A stretch of DNA of 64,000 bases from Gammaproteobacteria bacterium HGW-Gammaproteobacteria-15 (GTDB lineage Bacteria > Pseudomonadota > Gammaproteobacteria > Enterobacterales > Alteromonadaceae): the NCBI GenBank assembly GCA_002840125.1, contig PGZF01000003.1:62001-126000 (forward strand), given 5' to 3'. Made by a program: the position numbers and the translations under genes. The notes beneath the pieces are model-generated. The model was not told where the DNA came from, did not search any database, and saw only the letters and a list, made by a program, of their open reading frames with translations. This document shows, piece by piece, positions 8,446 to 16,939 of this stretch. The number at the start of each line of letters is the position of its first letter. Within the stretch, counting starts at the first letter, position 1.

Positions 8446-8733
8446 ATGACAGAAAGTGCAGCAAATCCGGCGAAAGACCAGGCTGTCAAAGGCCCGGCTT
8501 CTTATTTTCCGTCAATTGAACGTCAATATGGGCGGCCGATCAGCGACTGGATCAGCTTGATTCAGAGCCGACCTGAACTCAAACATATGGCGCTGGTTGC
8601 CTGGCTGAAAGCCGAATATGGCCTCGGCCATGGCCATGCCAATGCACTGGTGGCCCATACGCTGGCCTTAGCAGCGGCACCGAATTCCAAACCTGAAACA
8701 CGGGTGTCAGTGCACAAAGGAGTACAACAATGA
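8446..8733 (+). CDS. DUF4287 domain protein
   Basis: A 95-residue soluble protein with the DUF4287 signature. It has G-P-A-S-Y-F-P-S-I-E near the start, then a W-L-K-A-E-Y-G-L-G-H-G-H-A-N-A-L-V-A-H block. An AAGGAG ribosome binding site precedes the ATG. Its stop overlaps the DoxX start by four bases (ATGA), so the pair is cotranslated. It is controlled by the divergent MarR, judging by the operator array upstream. The molecular role is unknown. The small helical domain with a G-H-G-H-A-N loop is also found fused to DUF5655-type domains (family knowledge). Confidence 0.88.
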   Translation: MTESAANPAKDQAVKGPASYFPSIERQYGRPISDWISLIQSRPELKHMALVAWLKAEYGLGHGHANALVAHTLALAAAPNSKPETRVSVHKGVQQ

Positions 8734-9122
8734 ATGATCAACAACGCTTATGGCTGGGCCGCCTGATGTCGGGATTATTCGTCCTCTTTATGCTGGCTGC
8801 ATCTATAGGCCCTAAACTGATGGGCGCCGCAGTGGTCGAAGAAACCCTGCAACAACTGGGCTGGCCTGTTGGCTACGGTTTGCTGATTGGCGCTATTGAA
8901 CTGTTGTGTGTACTGCTTTATCTGTGGCCGCGCAGCAGTATTCACGGTGCTATTTTGACGATGGCATTGTTTGGCGGTGCTATGGCGACACAGATCCGCG
9001 CCGAAATGCCGCTGTTCAGCCATATCCTGTTCAGCGTTTACCTGGCTGTGTTGATGTGGGGCGGACTGTGGCTGCGCAGCGCACGGCTGCGGCAGTTACT
9101 GTCATTAAAACCGGCGCTTTAA
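8730..9122 (+). CDS. DoxX-like small membrane protein
   Basis: A 130-residue membrane protein with four hydrophobic helices. The first helix motif (R-L-M-S-G-L-F-V-L-F-M-L) is followed by the G-P-K-L-M-G loop and a second helix starting at W-P-V-G-Y. This is the DoxX/DoxD-like fold. The start codon overlaps the DUF4287 stop, so the two form an operon under the adjacent MarR. DoxX proteins have been tied to thiol and redox stress in some bacteria. That role is family knowledge and is not shown by this sequence. Confidence 0.85.
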   Translation: MNDQQRLWLGRLMSGLFVLFMLAASIGPKLMGAAVVEETLQQLGWPVGYGLLIGAIELLCVLLYLWPRSSIHGAILTMALFGGAMATQIRAEMPLFSHILFSVYLAVLMWGGLWLRSARLRQLLSLKPAL

Positions 9123-9169
9123 ACTGAGTATGTGGGCATGGTCATCGGCAGACAATTTTGAGCGCTGTT

Positions 9170-9664
9170 TCACAAAAACAGCTTCGGTTCTTTACCGGTT
9201 GCAGCCGTTAGCTGGTATTGCTGTACGGCCTGCTTTTCCCGCTCGCTGTTTTCACGGTTGCGGTTGGCTTGTTCAATTAAGCCTTCAAGTGCTTTGCCGA
9301 GTTTCTCCAGCTTGGTATCCAGTACGGCTATTTTTCCATCGCGCTCGGGGCTCTGTGGTTGCTTTATCAGAGCATCTTTTTCGGCCTGGGCTTCTTCTAT
9401 TTTCTGCTGTATTTCATCGTACTTTTGTTTATCCAGCCCGATGCGGTTGGCCAGCATTTGGTCCATTAGTTGGCTTAAAAACGCTTCTTGCTGTTTGCTG
9501 GTTTCATCCTGCTGCGGCGCTTGCTGCGCGGCCGGTGTTGCCGCAGGCGTGGCTATGCCGGCAATTTCTTGCCGCAGTGCACTGCTGTCGGCAGCTTCGG
9601 TTTCGGGTTTTAATAGCTGATACTGCAGTTGGTAGTTATTAATACTAAGGCCTGACACTGTCAT
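9170..9664 (-). CDS. coiled-coil protein of unknown function
   Basis: About 164 residues with no signal peptide or membrane helix. The N-terminal part has the sequence S-G-L-S-I-N-N-Y-Q. An A-, P- and Q-rich linker spans about residues 35-60, and a long charged K/E/Q-rich segment over about 85-140 should form a coiled coil. I chose the ATG at 9664 because GGAG lies at good spacing before it. A GTG at 9673 is possible but touches that site. It is convergent with DoxX, and a 7-bp hairpin (9164-9182) overlaps its stop codon. No function can be assigned. Confidence 0.7.
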   Translation of the reverse strand: MTVSGLSINNYQLQYQLLKPETEAADSSALRQEIAGIATPAATPAAQQAPQQDETSKQQEAFLSQLMDQMLANRIGLDKQKYDEIQQKIEEAQAEKDALIKQPQSPERDGKIAVLDTKLEKLGKALEGLIEQANRNRENSEREKQAVQQYQLTAATGKEPKLFL

Positions 9665-9874
9665 TTGCTGCACTCCGCTAAGGTTAGAGGTTTTGCCTGT
9701 ACCGAAATAAAGCAGAAACTGTGCCAGTTGCTAAGGTTTTAGCGCAGCAACAGCGCTGTAAGCGATTTGGGCCGTTGTTTGACGAGGGATACTGCTATAC
9801 CAGCGCAACTGTCATAGCCTTGGTTAGCTGTAATCTGTTAACATTTGCTCAAAGCATAAGCAGTAGGGGTAGAG

Positions 9875-12835
9875 ATGTTGCAGTGGTTACGTCAGTGGTT
9901 TGAACATCCGGCCGACCCTTTGCTGCTTGCCGGCAGTTATGATCCCAGCCTGGTGCTGCTGTCTTTTCTGATTGCGGTATTTTCTTCTGCTATTGCCATT
10001 CATATTACTGCTCAGGCCATCAGCGTTAAGAAAAAAAGCTCACGCATGCTGATGCTGGGCAGTGGCAGTGTTGCCTTGGGTGGCGGTGTCTGGTCGATGC
10101 ATTTTATCGGTATGCTGGCGTTTGCGTTGTGTACCAGTGTCAGTTATCAGCCCGGTTTAACCTTTTTATCTTTGATCCCCAGTATTGCTGCTTCCTGGGT
10201 AGCGCTTGATCTGATCAGTAAAAAACAACTGCGCAGCTTACAACTGCTAAGCGGCGGCGTACTGGTAGGGGCCGGTATTGGTACCATGCATTATATGGGC
10301 ATGGCCGCTATGCAGATGTCGGTGGCGCTGCGTTACGACTTGCCGATGTTCTTGTTGTCTATTCTGGTGGCAGTAGTGCTGGCCATTATTGCGCTGTGGG
10401 TACGCTTTGGCTTGCGCCGTTTTAATCTGGCGCCGCACTGGCTTACGTTGCTAAGTAGTGTGGTGATGGGGGCGGCGATCAGCGGTATGCATTATACCGG
10501 TATGGCAGCCGCCCGTTTTGTACCGCCGCCGGGCTTTACCCCGATAAATGACAGCAACGATATTTCCTGGCAGCTGTCACTGGCGGTAGCTTTTATTACG
10601 CTGATGATCACCTGCCTGGTGGTGGCAGTGAATTTGCTGTTTAAATACCGCGAGCTGAACTGGCAGGTTAACGCCAAAGAGACGCTGGCCAGAGAGAATG
10701 AAGAAAAATATCGTTCGTTAATTAGCAATATTCCCGGTGCGGCTTATCGCTGTTTGCACAATGACAACTGGGACATGCTGTTTATCAGCGATGCCGTTGA
10801 ATTGTTGTCGGGTTACCCGGCCAGCGATTTTATGCTGCCATCGCCAAAGCGTAGCTGGTCTGATTTAGTGCATCCGGCTGATAAAGCTACCACTACCCAA
10901 TTGAACTTGTATCAGGGCAGCTTTACGCTGGAGTACCGCATCCGCCATAAGGACGGCAGCTGGCGTTGGATTTTAGAGCACGGTGAAGCGATAAAATCAG
11001 ACAGCGGCGACATTATCTGGTTAGACGGCTTTTTAATGGATATCAGCGCGCGTAAACAGATGGAACAAGAGCTGGTGCAGGCCAAAGAAACGGCAGAACA
11101 AGCTGCCGAAGCCCGAGCCGCCTTTTTAGCCAATATGAGCCATGAGATCCGCACACCAATGAATGCCATTATTGGTTTTAGCGATTTAATGCTGTCGGAC
11201 GATTTACCACCACAGCAACATAAGCACCTGCAAACCATCCACAGTGCTGCGCGATCTTTGCTGCACCTGCTAAACGATATTCTTGACAGCGCCAAACTGG
11301 AAAAAGGCAAACTGGAGCTTGAATATACCGATTTTTCGTTACCGGCCCTGCTGGATACGGTGGTGTCTACCTTGTGGCTGCAGGCCCGCAAAAAACAACT
11401 GCAACTGACGCTGGAGCTGGACCCGGCGGCTGGCGAGTTTTATTACGGTGCGCCAGACCGGTTGCGCCAGGTGCTTACCAACCTGCTGGGCAATGCGATT
11501 AAATTTACTGAGCACGGCAGTGTTGGGGTAAAAGTGCAGCTAAGCGCAGCGTCAGAGCTGACATTCAGCATTAGTGATACCGGTATTGGTATTTCACCGC
11601 AGCGTTTGCCGTACATTTTTGACGCTTTTACTCAGGCCGATGCCTCCATGAGCCGCCGCTTCGGTGGTACCGGGCTGGGTACCACCATCAGCAAACAGTT
11701 AGTTGAGCTGATGGGCGGCCAGATCAGTGTGCAAAGCACCGAAGGCGTGGGCAGCTGTTTTAGCTTTACCGTACCGCTGCAACCCGGTGTGGCGCTGGTG
11801 CAACACAATACCGACTGCGCGCTGGCACTACCGGCGTTATCGGTGCTGATAACCGACGACATAGTGCAAAATCTGGAACTGCTGCAACTGATGCTGGAAC
11901 GCGCCGGGCATACAGTGGTTGCCGTGGCAGATGGCGGGCAAGCGGTAGCTGCAGTGCAACAGCAGCATTTTGATGTGGTACTGATGGATATTCAGATGCC
12001 GGTAATGGACGGCCTGGAGGCCTGCCGACTGATCCGCCAGTGGGAACAGGCGCAGCAGCGTAAGCCGCTACCGGTTATTGCCCTAACCGCCAGTGTGCTG
12101 GATGAAGATAAGGTTGCCGCCAAAGAGGCTGGTATGCAGGGTTTTGCCAGCAAACCGGTTGATTTTGCTGTGCTAACTAACGAAATAGCGCGGGTGCTGC
12201 AGCTTAATGCCGGCACAACGGCTGTTATCGCCGCGGCAGAGCCTGCGCCATTGCAACTGCTAAATATGACAAAAGCGCTACAATTGTGGGGCTCGGTAAC
12301 CCATTATCAGCCGCAGCTTGAGCAGTTTTTGCAGCAGCAACAGCCGATGCTGACAAAAGCGGCAGAGTATCTGCAAGTGCAGCGTTTTGACGAACTGCAA
12401 AAAGTGGCGCACGCCATCAAAGGCGTTAGTGGTAACCTGGCATTAGAGCAACTGAGTAAACTGTGCGGTGAGTTAGAGCAGGCTGCCCGGCAGCAACAGC
12501 ATGAGCGGGCAGACAAAACCTTACAACAGATTATGCAAAACTGGCCGCAATACCAGACGGCATGCCAGCAGTTGCAACAGCAGGCCGGTAACGGCACAGC
12601 AAAAACCCTGCAGCAGTTTGACGACAAGGCACTGGCAGCATTGCTGACAACGCTGTATCAGGCGCTACAGCGCCACGAATTGGATGATGGGGTACTAAAA
12701 CAGCTGGAAATATACAGCGGTAAACACGAGACGCTGATCTTATCACTGCTGGATGCTGTAAATGATTTTGACTTTGCCCATGCTTTAGCGGTGTTGGAGC
12801 AGCTGCAACAGCATATCAATACAGGACAACACTGA
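9875..12835 (+). CDS. MHYT-PAS hybrid sensor histidine kinase with receiver and HPt domains
   Basis: A 986-residue membrane kinase. Residues 25-260 form a seven-helix MHYT sensor with three repeats (MHFIGM at 75, MHYMGM at 138, MHYTGM at 205) thought to bind metal and sense small gases. A PAS domain spans about 275-395. HisKA has the phospho-acceptor His in S-H-E-I-R-T-P (H423). HATPase has N-L-L-G-N-A-I-K-F and D-T-G-I-G-I. A receiver has D705 in V-L-M-D-I-Q-M-P, and an HPt has H846 in A-H-A-I-K-G. The G2 box reads G-L-G-T-T-I rather than the common G-L-G-L-x-I. Its stop overlaps the start of the HD-GYP regulator (TGATG), so the two almost certainly form a phosphorelay. Confidence 0.94.
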   Translation: MLQWLRQWFEHPADPLLLAGSYDPSLVLLSFLIAVFSSAIAIHITAQAISVKKKSSRMLMLGSGSVALGGGVWSMHFIGMLAFALCTSVSYQPGLTFLSLIPSIAASWVALDLISKKQLRSLQLLSGGVLVGAGIGTMHYMGMAAMQMSVALRYDLPMFLLSILVAVVLAIIALWVRFGLRRFNLAPHWLTLLSSVVMGAAISGMHYTGMAAARFVPPPGFTPINDSNDISWQLSLAVAFITLMITCLVVAVNLLFKYRELNWQVNAKETLARENEEKYRSLISNIPGAAYRCLHNDNWDMLFISDAVELLSGYPASDFMLPSPKRSWSDLVHPADKATTTQLNLYQGSFTLEYRIRHKDGSWRWILEHGEAIKSDSGDIIWLDGFLMDISARKQMEQELVQAKETAEQAAEARAAFLANMSHEIRTPMNAIIGFSDLMLSDDLPPQQHKHLQTIHSAARSLLHLLNDILDSAKLEKGKLELEYTDFSLPALLDTVVSTLWLQARKKQLQLTLELDPAAGEFYYGAPDRLRQVLTNLLGNAIKFTEHGSVGVKVQLSAASELTFSISDTGIGISPQRLPYIFDAFTQADASMSRRFGGTGLGTTISKQLVELMGGQISVQSTEGVGSCFSFTVPLQPGVALVQHNTDCALALPALSVLITDDIVQNLELLQLMLERAGHTVVAVADGGQAVAAVQQQHFDVVLMDIQMPVMDGLEACRLIRQWEQAQQRKPLPVIALTASVLDEDKVAAKEAGMQGFASKPVDFAVLTNEIARVLQLNAGTTAVIAAAEPAPLQLLNMTKALQLWGSVTHYQPQLEQFLQQQQPMLTKAAEYLQVQRFDELQKVAHAIKGVSGNLALEQLSKLCGELEQAARQQQHERADKTLQQIMQNWPQYQTACQQLQQQAGNGTAKTLQQFDDKALAALLTTLYQALQRHELDDGVLKQLEIYSGKHETLILSLLDAVNDFDFAHALAVLEQLQQHINTGQH

Positions 12836-13815
12836 TGGCCGACAAGCAAACATTGTTGCTGGTAGATGATGAGCCAACCAACTTGCGGGTGCTGCGCACT
12901 ATACTGCAGGACGACTACCGGCTGTTGTTTGCCAAAAGTGGTGAAGAGGCGCTGCAGTTAGTACAACAGCAGCAACCGGATCTGATTTTGCTGGATGTAA
13001 TGATGCCAGGTATGACCGGCTACGATGTGTGCGCCCGCTTAAAAGCCAGCCCGGCTACCCAGCGGCTGCCGGTTATTTTTGTTACCGCCTTAAAAGACGA
13101 GGTAGACGAAACCAAAGGCTTTGCGGTGGGGGCGGTCGATTACATCACCAAACCGGTATCACCTGCTGTGGTAAGGGCCAGAGTAAAAACCCATTTGTCG
13201 CTGGTACGTGCCGACGAGCTGAAACAAACCCGGCTGCAGGTTATTCAGCGCCTGGGCCGGGCGGCAGAATATAAAGATAACGAAACCGGTTTACATGTTA
13301 TGCGGATGAGCCACTACGCTCAGGTACTGGCGCAAGGCTATGGCTTATCTGCGCAACAGGCTGAAGATTTGCTGCATGCCGCGCCAATGCATGATATTGG
13401 CAAAATAGGCATTGCCGACAGTATTTTGCTAAAGCCCGGTAAGCTTACTGCTGAAGAGTATCAGCAAATGCAACAACACCCGCTGATAGGTGCAGAAATT
13501 ATCGGTGATTGCGACTCTGATCTGCTGCGTATGGCAAAAGTGGTGGCGCTGTATCATCACGAAAAATGGGATGGCAGTGGTTATCCGCATGGCCTGGTGG
13601 GCGAGGCTATTCCGCTTGAAGCCCGTATTGTGGCGGTGTCGGATGTGTTTGACGCCCTAACCAGTGCGCGGCCATATAAAGCAGCCTGGAGCATTGAAGA
13701 TACGCTGCAATATATGCGGGCACAAAAAGGCCTGCACTTTGAGCCCCGGCTGGTCGATCTGCTGGAGCAACACCTGCCTGAAATTCTGGCTATCCGCCAA
13801 CGCTGGGCCGAGTAG
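12835..13815 (+). CDS. response regulator with HD-GYP cyclic-di-GMP phosphodiesterase domain
   Basis: A 326-residue two-domain protein. The N-terminal receiver has the acidic pair D11-D12, phospho-acceptor D54 (L-L-D-V-M-M-P) and K107 (T-K-P). The C-terminal HD-GYP domain carries the HD pair at 186-187 in M-H-D-I-G-K and G-Y-P at 249-251 in G-S-G-Y-P-H, plus the H-H of L-Y-H-H-E. All signature residues of an active cyclic-di-GMP hydrolase are present. Its start overlaps the kinase stop by one base. Phosphotransfer from the upstream hybrid kinase should set phosphodiesterase activity and thus motility or biofilm behaviour (inference from the family). Confidence 0.94.
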   Translation: MADKQTLLLVDDEPTNLRVLRTILQDDYRLLFAKSGEEALQLVQQQQPDLILLDVMMPGMTGYDVCARLKASPATQRLPVIFVTALKDEVDETKGFAVGAVDYITKPVSPAVVRARVKTHLSLVRADELKQTRLQVIQRLGRAAEYKDNETGLHVMRMSHYAQVLAQGYGLSAQQAEDLLHAAPMHDIGKIGIADSILLKPGKLTAEEYQQMQQHPLIGAEIIGDCDSDLLRMAKVVALYHHEKWDGSGYPHGLVGEAIPLEARIVAVSDVFDALTSARPYKAAWSIEDTLQYMRAQKGLHFEPRLVDLLEQHLPEILAIRQRWAE

Positions 13816-14049
13816 CCAGCTGCCTGCTGATTGTCTCTGCACTTCGCTGTCGTAAATCATTAATTTTACTGTAAGAAAACCATCATATAGCTGCTGTAGT
13901 GTAGCGGCGTTCCTGATGGCAGGATGCAGTGCCACGGTTTTTACCTGAGTTGCTGTGGCTCAGGAGCACTTACTAGCAAATCCGATAATAACCGTGCGCG
14001 CCAGGCTGGGTTGCTGTTATAGCGACCGGGTCGGCGATAGCTATTAGCA

Positions 14050-16854
14050 GTGGGTACACAGATGCAGTCCTCTTTTAAACACAACGACATCAGCAAATTA
14101 CAACAAAAACCATTAAGCCGTGCAGTACAGCATATTTTAATCAGCGCTGCGCTGGTTGCTGCTGCGCCAGTGCTGGCGCAAACTGCAGACAACAGCGCAG
14201 AACAAGCTGTGGAGGTCATTTCAGTTACCGGCAGTTATAGCCGCAGCCTGGAAAAAGCGGTAGATCTGAAAAAAACCAATATCGGTTTTTCTGATTCTAT
14301 CGTCGCTACCGACGTAGCCGATTTCCCCGAGCAAAACCTGGCTGAAGCACTACAGCGGATGCCGGGCGTTACCATAGAACGTAATAAAGGCCTGGGCAGT
14401 AAAATTAACGTGCGCAGCCTGCCAAGTGAATTTACCCATGTGTCGATAAACAACCTGGCAACAGCATCAGGCAGTGGTGGCCGCGATGTGGAATTTGATA
14501 TTTTTGCCTCAGAAATTATTCAAAGCGTTACCGTGCAAAAATCGCCAACGGCAGCAGATGAAGAAGGCGGTATTGCCGGTTCGGTAATGATCTCTACCGC
14601 GCGGCCATTTGATTACAGCGAGCGCAAGCTGATAGTGTCGGCTGAAGGCGCGCATAACTCTATTTCCGAAGAAATTGACCCTAAGTTCTCTTTTTTAGCC
14701 AGCGATACGTTTGGTGACTGGGGCGCTTTGGTATCGTTTTCTAAAGCTAAACGCACCAACAGAACCGACGCCAACTCCGGTATTAACTTCCGGCCAATGG
14801 GCCGCTTTCTGGAAGCAACCGGCGCACGCTCTGATCAGGCAGCTGCCGTGCTGGAACGTGATGCCGGTATAGTGGTAGCAGATCGCAGAGATAAAAACGA
14901 AACCAGCCGTATTATTTTCCAGGATAAAGTAGGCGACCGGCTATACCTGAATGATCAGGATAAATGGGGCGCTACCGCATCGCTGCAATATAAGCCAAGC
15001 AATGATTTCAGCCTGACGCTGGATGCGATGAAAGGCGGCTACGATGTAACAGAAGATGAGTATGACGCTGCTGCTTATTCGGCGTCCAGCCGCAGTACGC
15101 TGGAAACCATTCACGATTACGACGACACCACGCTGGCGCAGTACGGCATAGTGGTACTGACCGATGTGTCATACACCGCAACACAGCACGAGTTTTTAAG
15201 CAAACAGCGTATTAACGAAACCGATTACTCGCAGTACAGCCTGGCACTGGACTGGCAAACCAACGGCTGGGATATCAACGGCCTGGTAGGTTACTCGGGT
15301 GCAAAGAAAGATCAGGATTACGCTAACCTGAAACACGTGGCCTATGCGCCGTCACGTACACGCTGGACAGCAACCGGCGGCGAAACCATTGTTAGTGCTA
15401 ACCCGGCCAGTATTGATATGTACAACTCGCCGCAAAGTTACCTGTTCGAAGCGTACGAAACTGAACTGGAACGGGTTACCGACGATAAATATGCCGCCCA
15501 GCTTGATTTTAAAAAAGCGCTTGAGCTGTCGTTTATGCCAGCGCTGAGCAGCGTGCAATTTGGTGTGCGTTACACCGATAAATCAAAAGAGCGTCAGTTT
15601 GGCAGTGCTAAAATTCAGGGCCCGGCTGCCGGTGATGCGTCCTGGGTAAATAGCCGCACTCTGGCCGACAGCGAATTGCAATGGGTAACGGATATAGTGC
15701 CAGGCGGTGCGTACAAAGCTAAAGATCTGAACTGGATGCAGGTAGCTAACGATTACGCCCGTAACACCTTTCGCTATGCCGGTTTTAGCACGCCGTTTAA
15801 CGAGGGCGATTACTACCGCGTAGATGAAGAAGTTATCAGCCTGTATGCCATGGCAAACCTGGACTTTGACCTGGCCGGCCTGCCGGTAACACTGAACGCC
15901 GGTGTGCGGGCGGTAGATACCTCTGTATTGTCGTTTGGTTACCACCAGGTGCAAAACGAAGATGGCTCTAACGGCTACACCGATACGCCAATTTCGAAAA
16001 AAGGCAGTTATAACGACCTGTTACCCAGCCTGAATATGACGGTAGAGCTGGCAGATGGCGTATTACTGCGCGCTGCAGCCTCAGAAACCCTGATGCGCCC
16101 GGCGCTGGGCGATATTGCTTATAAGCGCTCGGTTAGCTGGAGTGAATTCCGCTTTAAAGACGGTAACCCGGATCTTAAACCTACCACCGCCAAGCAGTGG
16201 GAAGCCGGTGTGGAATGGTATCTGGAAAGTGGTGGTATTCTGGCGGCGTCTTACTTCTGGAAAGAAATTGACGGTGTGGTGCGTGAAGCCCTGACCGGTG
16301 TGGTAGAAAACGTTGAAAAACGCAACGCCAACGGCACTTTAGATGGTTATTACGATTTTGATGTGTTCCAGCCGGTAAATGCTGAAGGCTCGTACAAAGT
16401 AACCGGACTGGAGCTGATTGCCCAGTTGCCACTGAATGTGCTGCATCCGGCACTGGAAGGTTTTGGTATTAACAGCAACTACACCATGCTGGATAACTCG
16501 TTAACCGGCGCTTCTGATTTGGCTATTCCCACTCCGCCGGAAGGCCTGGCTGATAAAACCTACAACTTTACGCTGTATTATGAGAATGACCGCTTCGATA
16601 CCCGCATTTCTTATAACTACAAAGACAAGTACGTAGAGTATATCCACCTGAATATGTACCCGGTATACCGTGATGCTTATGGCCAGGTAGATATCGCTAT
16701 TGGTTATAACCTTACCGACAATATCAAGCTGAGCTTAAAAGGTATTAATATTACCAACGAAGAAGCTACCGGCTATACGTTAAGCCCGTTGTTCCCGCTG
16801 ATGAATGAGTTCTCCGGTCGGCGTATCAGTTTAGGTATCCGCGCGGATTTCTAA
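14050..16854 (+). CDS. TonB-dependent outer-membrane receptor
   Basis: A receptor of about 934 residues. A signal peptide (helix ending V-L-A-Q) is followed by a TonB-box-like E-V-I-S-V-T-G. A plug domain has the typical L-A-E-A-L-Q-R-M-P-G-V segment. A long beta barrel ends in a terminal aromatic strand (G-I-R-A-D-F). Both length and plug match the large TonB-dependent receptors of the Xanthomonas/Caulobacter type. The start is either the GTG at 14050 or the ATG at 14062, and the ribosome binding signals do not decide it. A hairpin and a secreted metallophosphoesterase gene follow. That pairing suggests uptake of a product released from a phosphorylated substrate, but the ligand is unknown. 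Confidence 0.93.
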   Translation: MGTQMQSSFKHNDISKLQQKPLSRAVQHILISAALVAAAPVLAQTADNSAEQAVEVISVTGSYSRSLEKAVDLKKTNIGFSDSIVATDVADFPEQNLAEALQRMPGVTIERNKGLGSKINVRSLPSEFTHVSINNLATASGSGGRDVEFDIFASEIIQSVTVQKSPTAADEEGGIAGSVMISTARPFDYSERKLIVSAEGAHNSISEEIDPKFSFLASDTFGDWGALVSFSKAKRTNRTDANSGINFRPMGRFLEATGARSDQAAAVLERDAGIVVADRRDKNETSRIIFQDKVGDRLYLNDQDKWGATASLQYKPSNDFSLTLDAMKGGYDVTEDEYDAAAYSASSRSTLETIHDYDDTTLAQYGIVVLTDVSYTATQHEFLSKQRINETDYSQYSLALDWQTNGWDINGLVGYSGAKKDQDYANLKHVAYAPSRTRWTATGGETIVSANPASIDMYNSPQSYLFEAYETELERVTDDKYAAQLDFKKALELSFMPALSSVQFGVRYTDKSKERQFGSAKIQGPAAGDASWVNSRTLADSELQWVTDIVPGGAYKAKDLNWMQVANDYARNTFRYAGFSTPFNEGDYYRVDEEVISLYAMANLDFDLAGLPVTLNAGVRAVDTSVLSFGYHQVQNEDGSNGYTDTPISKKGSYNDLLPSLNMTVELADGVLLRAAASETLMRPALGDIAYKRSVSWSEFRFKDGNPDLKPTTAKQWEAGVEWYLESGGILAASYFWKEIDGVVREALTGVVENVEKRNANGTLDGYYDFDVFQPVNAEGSYKVTGLELIAQLPLNVLHPALEGFGINSNYTMLDNSLTGASDLAIPTPPEGLADKTYNFTLYYENDRFDTRISYNYKDKYVEYIHLNMYPVYRDAYGQVDIAIGYNLTDNIKLSLKGINITNEEATGYTLSPLFPLMNEFSGRRISLGIRADF

Positions 16855-16872
16855 GCGCAATAAGCACCCCAA

Positions 16873-16897
16873 CGCTGTAACTTTGCATGTTACAGCG
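16873..16897 (+). terminator. hairpin after the TonB receptor gene
   Basis: A perfect 9-bp inverted repeat (CGCTGTAAC / GTTACAGCG) with a 7-base loop begins 19 bases after the receptor stop. A T-rich stretch follows some 14 bases later. It could end receptor transcription or damp read-through into the phosphoesterase gene. Confidence 0.6.
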
Positions 16898-16939
16898 CTG
16901 GCGGTACACTGTTTTTATTTTGTAGTAGTTGGCAAAAGT

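Noticed and set aside
9164..9182. 7-bp hairpin at the end of the coiled-coil gene as a terminator
   Set aside because: The stem is short and overlaps coding sequence and the stop codon of the leftward gene. No T tract follows.
16883..16939. TTG start for the metallophosphoesterase
   Set aside because: It falls inside a hairpin loop and would put 19 residues before a clear lipoprotein signal peptide.
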